Part shown: piece by piece, positions 34,201-42,902 of the stretch
Layout of the letters: each line of letters begins with the position of its first letter
How positions within the stretch are numbered: position 1 is the stretch's first letter
Source of the DNA: SCBR16-9 sp964537975
Lineage (GTDB): Bacteria; Hydrogenedentota; Hydrogenedentia; Hydrogenedentales; SCBR16-9
Assembly: GCA_964537975.1 (NCBI GenBank)
Contig: CAZIDP010000004.1
Location: forward strand, 88,947-152,946
DNA: 64,000 nt
Reading direction: 5' to 3'
The notes under the pieces: generated by a model
What the model was told of the DNA's origin: nothing
Seen by the model: only the letters and a program-made list of their open reading frames with translations
Database searches by the model: none
Translations under genes and position numbers: made by a program

Positions 34201-36658
34201 TATAGTCTGATGGTACCGTTACAAGTGCGCCACTGGGCAAAGAGTTAAAATGCCAATAGTGAAGCAAGGTTGTCGTTGATTCTGCTTCAAATACGGCAGT
34301 AATGGTGACATCGTCTGACAGTTCGAATGTAACTTGATTCGATGCAGTATTCTCTTTAACGTTGGCCGATTTACCTTCAAAACCTTCCCAATGCGAGAAG
34401 AGATATCCGGGGTTTGCTATCGCTGTTAAGGTAACCGGAACGCCCTGAAAATAAATACCAGACCAAGGATACGGTTGTGCAGCATCCGAAAGACCGATTG
34501 TATTCTCGTCAATCAAAATCGAATTGATCTGAACCGTTCCCCAATTCCTGTTGTTCACGTCTATGCTTACTTCAGCCAAGCCATCGAGGTCAAAGTAATC
34601 AATGAAATGTTGGCGCATATGTGCCGGACGTTGAAGAGTAAAATTTCTTAGTGCATTACGATTACTATTCCAACCCCCTGTACCCGGTCTACTCCAACGT
34701 TGGCTATGTTCTGCGATCTCAGAATCCAATTTTTGATATAGCGTATTTAATTTCATTTGCGCAAAGATTGGATTAAAATTTGTGTTTAATAAATCTGCCG
34801 CCATGCTTATAAAATCATTTTTGAAGGCAGCATTTTCTAGTAATGAACGCAATAAAAAAGTGGCTCTCGGAGAATTTGGCGCATATGAAGGTGGTGGAGT
34901 TGGCCCAGCATCCGTTGCAGCATAGGTGAGCATGTCACGATCAGGGTTAGATACCAATTCCACATCGAATAATATCCATCTCCAGGGGATTCCAATTGCG
35001 TCCGCGTTCCACATATCAATATTTTTTCCAGGCCAATCATAATTGGCCGAGTATATTTGAACAAGCTGGTAGCGTATAAAATTGTTGATATCTATATACT
35101 CTCGCACAAAAGCATAAGCGCCGTCATTTTTTAAAGTAGTGGGTGTAGGCAAGCCAGTATTAGCATTTAACCGATTAAAAGATGGCGCTATGTATTGCAT
35201 CAAGGTTATATAATTTGAAAATGATCCATGCGATATAGACATATTTGTAGTGCCATCTAACAAGTTTATATCGGATGGTTGAATACCATGATGTAGGGCG
35301 AGGTGATGTTCATCTATGCGATCTCTGATTACATGCAACCCCCAGTACTCACCATTGATAAAAACTACAGCAGGTCGAGCATCCTGATATTCTATATCAA
35401 GCCCATCAGCAAGACTTTGGTAAAACTCATCGTTTGGTGAATAGGCTCGCACGCTCCTCAATATAAATCGACGGTAGGTAGATATTGGCTTGTCGGGAAA
35501 AAGTTGGTACTCCAAAGTGTCCATACCATAGGCATTTCTAAAATATACCCGGATCGATTTTTGATCCATTCTCCTGGTAGAACCACCATGTATTCGTAAA
35601 CCAATTCTTGAAGAAAATGCAACCGTACCATCCTCTTCAAAAAATTCCATTGTGGCAGGCCGTTCCCATTCGTCTCCAGTCTGGGTATAATTGGCTTGAT
35701 GACCCCATTGTGAACCATTATTAAATTTATTTCCGGGAACCAGGATTCCTGTATCTTCACTGAAGAGATGCTCATTGTCTGTGCTTATAGAGATAACTGG
35801 CACAGAATATTTATTCTGAAAATCCTCATCAATAAAAAACGACTTAACCATTGGGTGGCTGGCAATATACCCGTTTCGAACAGATACCGTATTTACTACC
35901 GTGGACTTGAACACCTCCGATAAAGGTGCGCGCCACTCATAAGCTGGTGCCGTAGGAATTAAAGAAATATTGTTGGCTTCACCTTTTCGACTGTCAACCC
36001 ATATAGGTTCGACATATATATGCGAATCTACCGTTGCCGTACTTCCTTCGAGTGTGTAATAAATGGTGACATCGGGATCGGGGTGGGAGAGTTCCAGGTA
36101 AAAACCATCTTCATAAAAACCCGCTTCATGTGAAAATCCAGGTGGATCAAGAACACCATAATATCCCTGTGTATTATTTGTTGTTCCCGGAGTCGGTTCT
36201 GCAAAAAATACCCAGTTGCCAGTGCCATCTCCCTGACGACCATACGACACATCACGGGGAATATAAATTGCTGGAACAAAATCGATGAAAGTCACACCAT
36301 CAGGAGCTGTCAGAATTAAGGGCTCGCCATCGGCACTGATACTAAAATTGGTATGCAGTGCATTCGCCCCATCAAGTTTATCTTTTCCAGATGCCCAGAC
36401 CAACAGATAGTCATTGGGTTGCATAGTTCTATCAGGGAATTGCCACTTCAGGGGATTCTCAATATTGTCTGATAAATAATACCCAGTTAGATCGATTGGT
36501 ATATCACCTGGATTATACAGCTCAATCCAATCTTCATAATCCCCTTCAGCATCGGCGAGAGTATTCCCGTTTGAGGACATGATCTCGTTAATAACCTGAG
36601 CCTGTACCGGCATCACAATAAGCAAAGCAAGAACGACAACTTCAGTAATACTACGCAT
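31286..36658 (-). CDS. Giant CotH-kinase/lamin-tail surface protein with C-terminal anchor
   Basis: A 1790-residue secreted protein. The signal peptide (RSITEVVVLALLIVMPVQAQ) leads into a lamin-tail domain (~20-140; VINEIMSSNG, EDWIELYNPG). A chitobiase-C-like segment follows (~180-250), then a CotH kinase-like region (~270-690; HVIRDRIDEHHLALHHG, WRWILFDVELV). A divergent Ig/repeat domain (~735-800), two tandem ~300-residue repeats (~975-1580), an Ig-like section and a terminal hydrophobic helix ending FYLRRKQF complete it. CotH members phosphorylate surface proteins in spores; here it is likely cell-surface displayed. The TTG at 36682 is in frame, but the ATG at 36658 has AGGATAGG upstream. 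Confidence 0.82.
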   Translation of the reverse strand: MRSITEVVVLALLIVMPVQAQVINEIMSSNGNTLADAEGDYEDWIELYNPGDIPIDLTGYYLSDNIENPLKWQFPDRTMQPNDYLLVWASGKDKLDGANALHTNFSISADGEPLILTAPDGVTFIDFVPAIYIPRDVSYGRQGDGTGNWVFFAEPTPGTTNNTQGYYGVLDPPGFSHEAGFYEDGFYLELSHPDPDVTIYYTLEGSTATVDSHIYVEPIWVDSRKGEANNISLIPTAPAYEWRAPLSEVFKSTVVNTVSVRNGYIASHPMVKSFFIDEDFQNKYSVPVISISTDNEHLFSEDTGILVPGNKFNNGSQWGHQANYTQTGDEWERPATMEFFEEDGTVAFSSRIGLRIHGGSTRRMDQKSIRVYFRNAYGMDTLEYQLFPDKPISTYRRFILRSVRAYSPNDEFYQSLADGLDIEYQDARPAVVFINGEYWGLHVIRDRIDEHHLALHHGIQPSDINLLDGTTNMSISHGSFSNYITLMQYIAPSFNRLNANTGLPTPTTLKNDGAYAFVREYIDINNFIRYQLVQIYSANYDWPGKNIDMWNADAIGIPWRWILFDVELVSNPDRDMLTYAATDAGPTPPPSYAPNSPRATFLLRSLLENAAFKNDFISMAADLLNTNFNPIFAQMKLNTLYQKLDSEIAEHSQRWSRPGTGGWNSNRNALRNFTLQRPAHMRQHFIDYFDLDGLAEVSIDVNNRNWGTVQINSILIDENTIGLSDAAQPYPWSGIYFQGVPVTLTAIANPGYLFSHWEGFEGKSANVKENTASNQVTFELSDDVTITAVFEAESTTTLLHYWHFNSLPSGALVTVPSDYSFIGDAQITYPGSGSGYMDRVNDGTLINAQLDTVEGYGLRVRNPADTRELLLAMPSTGYNNLILRYAVTRTNNGAQYQSIHYRTSPDGNWLLFGDAIEVTADYQLETVDFSTITEINNNPDFAVRILFTGADAGNSSGNNRFDNITLEGTPVGDIVLPPQIINPIPTQYLIEQGLQADIDLRNIFQASATELQYSTVTTNPSVLTAEINNTLLSLIPLQRGDATVVVTVSDGINPSVETSFHVLVNPAAHRVQEGDFQFTAWSQELPEFTYPEHMLFLQSDRSDPVLDSPLEYAYFIPHDDYHNDDSDSIGFPYKATRRTRLNGLDDAGISFINTGRDRDLGGALLALDTTGIDHPVSIAWLGGTELTNTRAYELRLQYRIGNSGAFNDVILNGLPVLYPVGEDGHSETLGPVYLPQDAYHQPYIQLLWRYHHVGGDSGARAELRLDDIYIRLKTESLPPQVVRDLPVQSLIEQGTPISIDLNTVFSFSAESELEYTVTVDRPFILSAEISDDMLTITPHLRGDTEVTLEVSDGLYPAAVTTFRVLVYPQAYPLSADAFQFDYWSPESPEFSCPEHMMFLQSNQADPTLHTPLEYAYYIPVEEYHDDDAASIGFPYNNTRRTRLNGLGTDGISFINTGRDRDLGGALLALDTTALQGLAQISWVGGTLQTNSRSYEIRVQYRVGHTGPFFDLTDENGLPQAYMVNLDGHTKTFDPVPFPEAILGQPYVQLLWRYRHVGGDSGARAALRLDDIEIAIELGDPPPAPEITGDAFTNNTQPVWSWTSNSGIETYRFGWEVDNWFEELSGSTGYSPDSPLADGDYTLYVQELHSTGRWSAVGSHTIVVDTVAPTVAIASIATDQLHDNPIPVEILFSEEVVGFGIENIAVTNAELYNLSGEGGTFSVDVYPLATGEVTLQIPAGVCEDLAGNPNLASDPFNYDYIEKEVPVRYLALLFLFPLAGVFYLRRKQFLS
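31925..33735 (-). repeat. Tandem ~0.9-kb repeat pair inside the CotH gene
   Basis: Two head-to-tail copies (about 33735-32835 and 32834-31925) encode parallel blocks. Each starts with a cadherin-like PPQ...LIEQG segment and ends with GGDSGARAxLRLDDI. Identical stretches include GISFINTGRDRDLGGALLAL in both. The boundaries are approximate. They indicate an internal duplication, diverged but recent enough for strong DNA similarity. Confidence 0.8.
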
Positions 36659-36844
36659 TAACCTATCCTGAAATGTTTTCAATTGTTATAAATTGCTTAC
36701 TATAAACAGCATATAACAGTATATATTTACAATCACAACAACATAGTAACATCATAAAAGAAATACGTCAACATATGCAGCACGCAAAACATACATCGTT
36801 TGTAATTAACTCAATGCGATACCTGTGTTATTTTATCAGGATAC

Positions 36845-36874
36845 AAAAAACGCCTCGGGAAAAATCCCGAAGCG
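36845..36874 (-). terminator. Rho-independent terminator of the GH78 gene
   Basis: A 10-bp stem with one mismatch (36851-36860 with 36865-36874, loop AAAA) is followed on the minus strand by TTTTTT (36850-36845). It ends the rhamnosidase transcript about 60 bp after its stop and insulates the CotH gene, which therefore needs its own promoter within 36660-36840. Confidence 0.8.
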
Positions 36875-36930
36875 TATCTTAACTTTTATAATCAGATTAG
36901 TTATTAATCTGGAATATGATTAACGTTGCA

Positions 36931-39618
36931 CTATCTTGCTGATTCACTCCTGAATGTGTGGGTTCCAGAACCGACGTCGTCAAGTACCATGAATTGGCCT
37001 TCGATATCTCCAGAAACCGTATCGCCATTATGCGTCACCAAATGGCTATCGCCATCGACGAGTGGCACATATACCTTGGCTTGTGTATTTGCAGGGATAT
37101 TTGCAGTAAATTCGAACGAATCAGAATCTTGCTTGAAAGATACACTGATTGTTCCCTTTATGGACGGAATCTTCAGTTCTCCCCACGCAAGGTCCGCCGG
37201 TTGAGGCTTGATTTGGAATTTGTTGAATGCTGGCTCCAACGGAACTATGCCAAACATACCCCGGGGTATCATATTGGCGGGCGCTGATGCCCAGGCATGG
37301 GAAAAGCTCATGTTCCCTTTTTGTGTTGGGTCCCAAGCCTCAGTAACCATGGTAGCTCCCAGATTGTACATCAGGTGGCCCCAACTGTTTCCATCAACGG
37401 CATTCATCAGGGCAAGCGCCGCATCTGCATGTCCCGAATTATATAGACCAGCCAGCAAGAATTGTGCGCCATAAACACTCACTACCATTCCTCGGCTAGC
37501 GGAATACTCGCCTACAGGAGCTACTTTGTCATCATCGACCAGCCCAAGTCCCAATGGGAAGGCATTGGCGTGAAGCGCGTAATGGTCTACACCCAAGCCA
37601 TCTCTGAAACGTCCAGCTTCGGCATCATATAGATGGGTATTGATTGACTTGCGCATGTTTTCTGCCAAGGATCGATAATATTCTGCATCTTCGTCTTTAC
37701 CCAGTACCGCCGCAAGTTCTCCCAGGTTTTTAACCGCTTCACAATTGAATGTATTAATAACGGTGTTGATAGTTGTAAATACATAACCATCACGTTGTGT
37801 GTCCGGCCAGTCTACGAGATCACGACCATGATTGCCACCTACATTTACTGGTTTTTCGATCAGATATTCTTCATTCAAAAATTCTGTCTGAAGTTTTCTG
37901 GTTTTCAAAACATCATAATATTGGGCTACTGAATCAGGATTCCCTGTGTACATGTAGTCATTCCAAGCCATCATCACTGATTGTGGTTTGTATTCAGTTG
38001 GCCAGGTCGGTCTGTAATAAAGGTATTCTATAGAAAATCGGGGAAATGCAAATTCACGGTCTACCGCATATTGCGACAATTGATTGACATAAGCGTCACC
38101 CTCATAATTTCGTCTTTCGCGTGTATGGGTGTCAACATATACATCAAGCGAAGTCCCCTTAATGGTGTACTTGCAAAGCTCCCAAACATCGTTCAATACT
38201 GAGTCTGGTGAATTGAAGTGCGAAGCATCATCATCAAAGGGATGTCTTAACGCCAGTGCACGAATGTTGTCAACACCAAAGTTCTCCGGTGCATTTACAA
38301 TTTCTGCATACCGAAATGCACGATACCCCCAGTTTTCCAAGACTTGCGGTCCATCTTTCAAAGTCCAGACTTCGTGATACGTGTTTGTTGTGCGCATTTC
38401 CCAACGAACTGTCTCGGGCTCCAACAATTCTTCCCCAAGACGTACCTCAATTTCCTGACCTGCTTTGCCGACCACATCCAGGCGAATACCACCCAGCAGG
38501 TTACGACCAAAGTCTATAAAATAGTGATTGCTATCCTTCTCTACCACACTTATTGGCGCCGTCGGGAAAAGTTGGGTGTTACGCGTGTTGGAAGCCAATA
38601 AGTTATCAATTGGTTCTTTTTCAACAGCATTGTGCCAGGCACTATCATCAAAACCGACTTCATTCCAACCAAATGGATAATAATTGGCATTGATCCCTTC
38701 ACGTGGGGTGTATTGATAACTGCCATGCCCCGAGTTACCTTGGTCAACTATCGCTGCATTGCCATCAAATGCTTTCCAGTCTTTACTTGATGTGATCAAA
38801 TCACTGTCACCATCTGTATAAAGCACACGCATCTGAAAGAGAAAACGCTGGTCTACGGGGGTGTAGTTTAAAGCTGCTACAACATTTTCTTGACCAGCCA
38901 ACAACATCTCGGTTACGTCAAATGAATTATAATAATGGGTATCATTAAATCCGCGTTCCGGGCCACTGCCAACAAAATCGCCATTGATATACAGACGATA
39001 TACGAACTGTGATGCTGGTTCTGGGGATTGCGCAGTAACATGGGCAATTGCCTTGGATACCGGCTTGTCTTTTAACTGGAAAGCATCCCGTAGAAACATG
39101 AAACCCAAGGTTCGCCCTTCTTCCACTTCTCTTTCCTCAACAATGCCCCAGATTGGGGTTGCCTCCCAGGTATCTTTCAGTGCAGTAGTAAAAAGCTGAG
39201 CGTCGGAAAAGGGGCCTGGTTCGTCATTTTTATTCCAGGTGCGTACTTTCCAATAATACAAGGTATCAGGTTCAAGCGTGTTGCCATCATACAAGACATT
39301 ACTTGATTCCCTGGAGAGTACTTTTCCAGAATCCCAAGTTTCTCCATTGCCGGCAGCCAACGTATCAAGTGATTTGGCTACGAGTACCTGGTACGCTGAT
39401 TGATATTCACTTTGACCGGGATGATTTACAATCCAGCTTAATCGCAGTTGAAAATTTTCAATTCCCAGCGGTTCAGACAATAAATTAACCAATAATCCAG
39501 TAGGTGCTTTTGGCGACGCTGCATTATCATTACTTTCGGCATGAACCACCATGTGACCTAACCCAAAAAAAATGCACCCAACCAACATGGAATAGGTGCA
39601 CATTGAAGCAATTCTCAT
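36931..39618 (-). CDS. Secreted GH78 alpha-L-rhamnosidase
   Basis: An 895-residue secreted enzyme (signal ending near VVHAESND). It begins with a fibronectin-III-like domain (~35-150; YQSAYQVLVAKS, YYWKVRTWN), followed by the GH78 N-terminal beta domain (~190-360) and concanavalin-like middle domain. The (alpha/alpha)6 catalytic region has THTRERRNYEGDAYVNQ near residue 500, with the candidate general-acid Glu in NYEGD, and a C-terminal beta domain. It releases L-rhamnose from plant or microbial glycans. The frame opens upstream at 39705, but the ATG at 39618 has GAGGGAGA before it. Monocistronic, with a strong terminator. Confidence 0.88.
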   Translation of the reverse strand: MRIASMCTYSMLVGCIFFGLGHMVVHAESNDNAASPKAPTGLLVNLLSEPLGIENFQLRLSWIVNHPGQSEYQSAYQVLVAKSLDTLAAGNGETWDSGKVLSRESSNVLYDGNTLEPDTLYYWKVRTWNKNDEPGPFSDAQLFTTALKDTWEATPIWGIVEEREVEEGRTLGFMFLRDAFQLKDKPVSKAIAHVTAQSPEPASQFVYRLYINGDFVGSGPERGFNDTHYYNSFDVTEMLLAGQENVVAALNYTPVDQRFLFQMRVLYTDGDSDLITSSKDWKAFDGNAAIVDQGNSGHGSYQYTPREGINANYYPFGWNEVGFDDSAWHNAVEKEPIDNLLASNTRNTQLFPTAPISVVEKDSNHYFIDFGRNLLGGIRLDVVGKAGQEIEVRLGEELLEPETVRWEMRTTNTYHEVWTLKDGPQVLENWGYRAFRYAEIVNAPENFGVDNIRALALRHPFDDDASHFNSPDSVLNDVWELCKYTIKGTSLDVYVDTHTRERRNYEGDAYVNQLSQYAVDREFAFPRFSIEYLYYRPTWPTEYKPQSVMMAWNDYMYTGNPDSVAQYYDVLKTRKLQTEFLNEEYLIEKPVNVGGNHGRDLVDWPDTQRDGYVFTTINTVINTFNCEAVKNLGELAAVLGKDEDAEYYRSLAENMRKSINTHLYDAEAGRFRDGLGVDHYALHANAFPLGLGLVDDDKVAPVGEYSASRGMVVSVYGAQFLLAGLYNSGHADAALALMNAVDGNSWGHLMYNLGATMVTEAWDPTQKGNMSFSHAWASAPANMIPRGMFGIVPLEPAFNKFQIKPQPADLAWGELKIPSIKGTISVSFKQDSDSFEFTANIPANTQAKVYVPLVDGDSHLVTHNGDTVSGDIEGQFMVLDDVGSGTHTFRSESAR

Positions 39619-39935
39619 TTCTGTCTCCCTCAAATTGATTTTAGTCATTTTTCTGTGTATAAAATGTTTCAACACAGAGTGTTTATTGCTGATTTTAAAT
39701 AGCAATTGCTAAATGTAAGCTGGCATTTTAGCGGATGAGGCAGGGCACTGTCCAAAAACAAAATTTTTGAGGGCTGTCTTTTTAATTTTTAAATGATGCA
39801 TGAAAAATATAAAGCAATACCTGCGGCTGTTTCATAAAACAATTTATTCAACTACCCATCAGGTCTTGATTACTATCTTTTATATTTAGTTATTAAAATA
39901 ATGACAGAGATAAAGGTATGTAATGATCAAACTGG
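39619..39935. other. Intergenic region upstream of GH78, nothing recognised
   Basis: These 317 bp are AT-rich. They should hold the minus-strand promoter of the rhamnosidase gene, but no palindrome, sigma-54 site or ORF stands out. Confidence 0.45.
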
Positions 39936-40259
39936 TTAACTTTGCAAGTATTCTTGAACTTCGTACTCTTCTTCATACCAACGCCGCCAAGCTGCTGCGT
40001 TTTCACGTATCCAACACAAAACAGCTTCTCGTCCTAAATCACGTTGGGCCTTTTCAGACTCTATCCATTTGTATCGGTTAATTTCATCACGTTGCATGGC
40101 TAACATACGTGTTTGGCGTTCCTGATGCCATCTGTCTGAGCGGTTCTGAACCCACTCCTGTGCGGCAATATTAAAATCGACAACACGTCCCTGTTCTTCA
40201 TTGAGCCGTTGGTGATATTGTTCAATAGCCAATAATTCTGCCTTACAAAATACTTCCAT
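39936..40259 (-). CDS. Small charged helical protein of unknown function
   Basis: A 107-residue protein, rich in Glu, Arg, Gln and Trp, predicted almost wholly helical (AIEQYHQRLNEEQGRVVDFN, then RWHQERQTRMLAMQRDEINRYKW). No signal peptide, membrane span or known motif is recognised. The ATG at 40259 has an AGGAGAG ribosome site ~9 bases upstream, and the frame is full length with good codon use, so it looks real. It stands alone between the rhamnosidase and the sugar isomerase operon. The amphipathic helices suggest protein-protein or membrane-surface contact, which is inference. Confidence 0.6.
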   Translation of the reverse strand: MEVFCKAELLAIEQYHQRLNEEQGRVVDFNIAAQEWVQNRSDRWHQERQTRMLAMQRDEINRYKWIESEKAQRDLGREAVLCWIRENAAAWRRWYEEEYEVQEYLQS

Positions 40260-40912
40260 AAGTCTACACTCTCCTGAACAGCCTTTTATGTTACCAAGTT
40301 CACCTCTAAAGTATTTCGTTTACCATATTGTGGATGAACATACCAAAAGGTACGTATGATACTCATATCATCATAACATTTACTATAAACAATAACAAGA
40401 ACGTAATATTAATAATTCCTATTATTCTGCGACTAAAACTGACAAATCAGATAGGTGTTATTGTATGCCCATTATTTGTCTCGGATTTTATTGATTCATG
40501 TAGTTACCTAAGTAAATTGCCACTCTTTTAGTTATTAAATAATTACTCCCAATGGGCTGGAACATTACATAGAGGAAGTTGCATTTGATTCAACCCAAAG
40601 AATAATTATGTTAAAATTATATTTAATACAACCCTTGTAAACATATTATTTTAGTGCATCAATTTTCAGAAAATACAATTTTGTACTTTCTAGTACAGTC
40701 CCTAAGAGAAACTCTTCTCAGGAGTTATTCCATATTGTTTATTATCTTGGTAGATAGACAAAGAATAATATATTTTATCGGCAAATAATTGTGATGATTG
40801 AGTAATGGCAAAACACTATAATTCCGACATCATATGGAAAGTTGAAGCTGGAAAGAGAATTAATGAGCATGATGGGAGCGCATGTATTAATCACATAAGG
40901 AGGTCTCTGATC
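40260..40912. other. AT-rich intergenic region, nothing recognised
   Basis: About 650 bp between the small helical gene and the terminator at 40913. Very AT-rich, with scattered short frames that have no ribosome sites. No repeat, tRNA or promoter consensus was recognised. Confidence 0.45.
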
Positions 40913-40941
40913 AAAAACACCTCCGGGTAAACCCGAAGGTG
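40913..40941 (-). terminator. Rho-independent terminator of the Gfo/ThuA/isomerase operon
   Basis: An 11-bp stem (40918-40928 with 40931-40941, one mismatch, 2-nt gap so a few inner pairs open as loop) is followed on the minus strand by TTTTT (40917-40913). It ends the operon 33 bp after the isomerase stop. Its sequence is closely related to the terminator at 36845-36874. Confidence 0.8.
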
Positions 40942-40973
40942 TATTCTGAGATAATCAAATGGAGTAAACCGTA

Positions 40974-41864
40974 TTATGAAATATTCTCACGAATGTTATC
41001 GACCATCCATTGAGCGATTCGGTTATAGTCGTAGGTTTCGGTAGCGGGATTCCAGTACATACCCGAGTAAATTCCACGGAAGCCATGCTCTTCACAAAGA
41101 CGAACACATCTGCCAAAATCAAATGATGTATGGTTCCAGTCCTCATCGAAGACTTGGGTTTTTGCTGCGACAGTGTGGGTAGTATAGGGAATCAGCTTCT
41201 CAATGCCTTCGTATTTGTCGCCCACAAAGTTGCCAAAATCGATTACGACATCAAAGTTATCACTGTCCAGTGCATCATGGATAGCGATGATATTGTCAAG
41301 GTCATCGGTCAGGCCACCGTGATTTTCGATAAGCATCATCACGCCTTTTTCTTTCGCGTAATCATTCAACTCACGGAAGGAAAGGATGGCCTTCTCAACG
41401 GTACCCTGGCCGAGATCGATACGTGCCGACATGGCACCAACCGTTGCTGCCGCATCAAACCATCCCTTGCATCGGGCAAGACTGGCCTGGCGGGCATCTT
41501 CATCATCGCCAGCCAATTGGTGCCCGTCTTGCACCTGGATGTTTATCAAGCGAGAATTGGCAGCCTCCAAGCGCTTTCGCACCTCTTCCAAATAGGATTG
41601 CTCCGTCGATTCAAAGTGCATGCTCCATGCCTCGACGTGGTGTATGTGGAAGGTATCAGCGATAAATTCCGGAAAATCAAGTAATTCAAGGGTTTCGACA
41701 GGCGGGTGATTGGGAATGCGCGTTTGTGGAAACTGTGCCCGAAATGTCAAGGTGGCTAGTGATATTCGATCATCAACCGAGGCATCTCCCATGGCCCAGT
41801 GTGGCCTTGCCATAAGACCTGCCATTGTTGCGCAAGATACCTGTAGAAATGTACGCCTTTTCAT
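40974..41864 (-). CDS. Exported sugar phosphate isomerase/epimerase-like TIM barrel
   Basis: A 296-residue protein of the xylose isomerase-like (AP endonuclease 2) family. MKRRTFLQVSCATMAGL is a twin-arginine signal. The barrel carries metal-ligand segments VMMLIENHGG (Glu), VVIDFGNFVGD (Asp) and a late RGIYSGMYWNP. Family members isomerise or epimerise keto-sugars; exported ones cluster with Gfo/Idh and ThuA genes in glycoside-degrading bacteria, as here. It is the last gene of the operon, followed by a strong terminator. Substrate unknown. Confidence 0.82.
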   Translation of the reverse strand: MKRRTFLQVSCATMAGLMARPHWAMGDASVDDRISLATLTFRAQFPQTRIPNHPPVETLELLDFPEFIADTFHIHHVEAWSMHFESTEQSYLEEVRKRLEAANSRLINIQVQDGHQLAGDDEDARQASLARCKGWFDAAATVGAMSARIDLGQGTVEKAILSFRELNDYAKEKGVMMLIENHGGLTDDLDNIIAIHDALDSDNFDVVIDFGNFVGDKYEGIEKLIPYTTHTVAAKTQVFDEDWNHTSFDFGRCVRLCEEHGFRGIYSGMYWNPATETYDYNRIAQWMVDNIRENIS

Positions 41865-41927
41865 AGAATCTGTCCCTTTCCAATGTTTTGTGTGTTAACT
41901 GGGCAGCAATAGCAACATATGCTGGTT

Positions 41928-42815
41928 TCAATGCTCAACATCGAGGTCCCCCAATGCATATTGGATGCCAGCAAGGAAATGTGCCAGAATTTGTGGGTCC
42001 CAGAATGCTTTCGCGCTATGCCCGAGCGACATATAAAACACACGGCCTCCTTCATATTCACGTGTCCAGCTAATAGGGTAATCATTGTCTTCTCGAATCA
42101 CACCATGGGCTTCATCTCCCTGATACATGTCTGTACGTTCAGGATCAATACTGATCAGTACATTGACTTTATCGCGTGAGTACGGCCCGTCGAAGCGAAA
42201 AAACTCATCAACAAATTCAAAACTGTCTTCCTCAAAACCTGCATTAATTGGATGATCCGGGTCTTCGACCTGAATCATAACTTTTTCATCTGCTGCACGG
42301 TGCCAGGTCCCCCGTGCGCCAAGTATCTCCCCGAATTCTTCCCATTCTGTTGAAGTGACTGTCACCGCATGATTTGCAACCAGGCCACCACCATTTTTCA
42401 GAAAGGTTACCAGACCCTCTTGTAACTCCGGAGTATCAAATAGTGGCCCAATCGTGTTATTCAAGAACAACACGTCAAATTGATGCAGGTGTTCCGGGTG
42501 CAACAACGATTGATCATGACTGATTGTTGCTTCATAAATGCCTAACCTTTTTCCCATTTGTGCCACAGCATAATTCGCATGCGGGATAGACGGATGGCCG
42601 CCACGTCCGATGTTCAAATCCACTACCAACACTTTGCGGGGTTGCTTGGGTTCCGCAGGTGCTGATTGTGGAAGGGCTGCATCAATTTTGGCTTGTTCCT
42701 CCTCGGTGATAACCGCTTCTCCATAATCGGCCATTTGTTGGGCCATTGCTATGGAAGTGAGGCATAACGCTCCCATAAACAATACCAATAGTAATACTTT
42801 ATTGCTTGACTTCAT
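41928..42815 (-). CDS. Secreted ThuA-domain protein
   Basis: A 295-residue protein with signal peptide (LLLVLFMGALCLTSIAMAQ). The ThuA glutamine-amidotransferase-like fold is marked by VLVVDLNIGRGGHPSI, FDVLFLNNTIGP, LKNGGGLVANHAVT and the late GGRVFYMSLGHS. ThuA-family proteins act in trehalose and related 3-keto-glycoside catabolism, often with Gfo/Idh dehydrogenases. The frame opens at 42875, but the ATG at 42815 follows GGAGGAAAA and gives a proper signal peptide. It is the middle gene of the operon. Confidence 0.87.
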   Translation of the reverse strand: MKSSNKVLLLVLFMGALCLTSIAMAQQMADYGEAVITEEEQAKIDAALPQSAPAEPKQPRKVLVVDLNIGRGGHPSIPHANYAVAQMGKRLGIYEATISHDQSLLHPEHLHQFDVLFLNNTIGPLFDTPELQEGLVTFLKNGGGLVANHAVTVTSTEWEEFGEILGARGTWHRAADEKVMIQVEDPDHPINAGFEEDSFEFVDEFFRFDGPYSRDKVNVLISIDPERTDMYQGDEAHGVIREDNDYPISWTREYEGGRVFYMSLGHSAKAFWDPQILAHFLAGIQYALGDLDVEH

Positions 42816-42902
42816 TTTTCCTCCTGCATAAAAATAGCTCCTGGAGCCGGTTGGTGTACAAAATGCACGTTTCATCGTTTTTACCTATAATCACATACCA
42901 TG

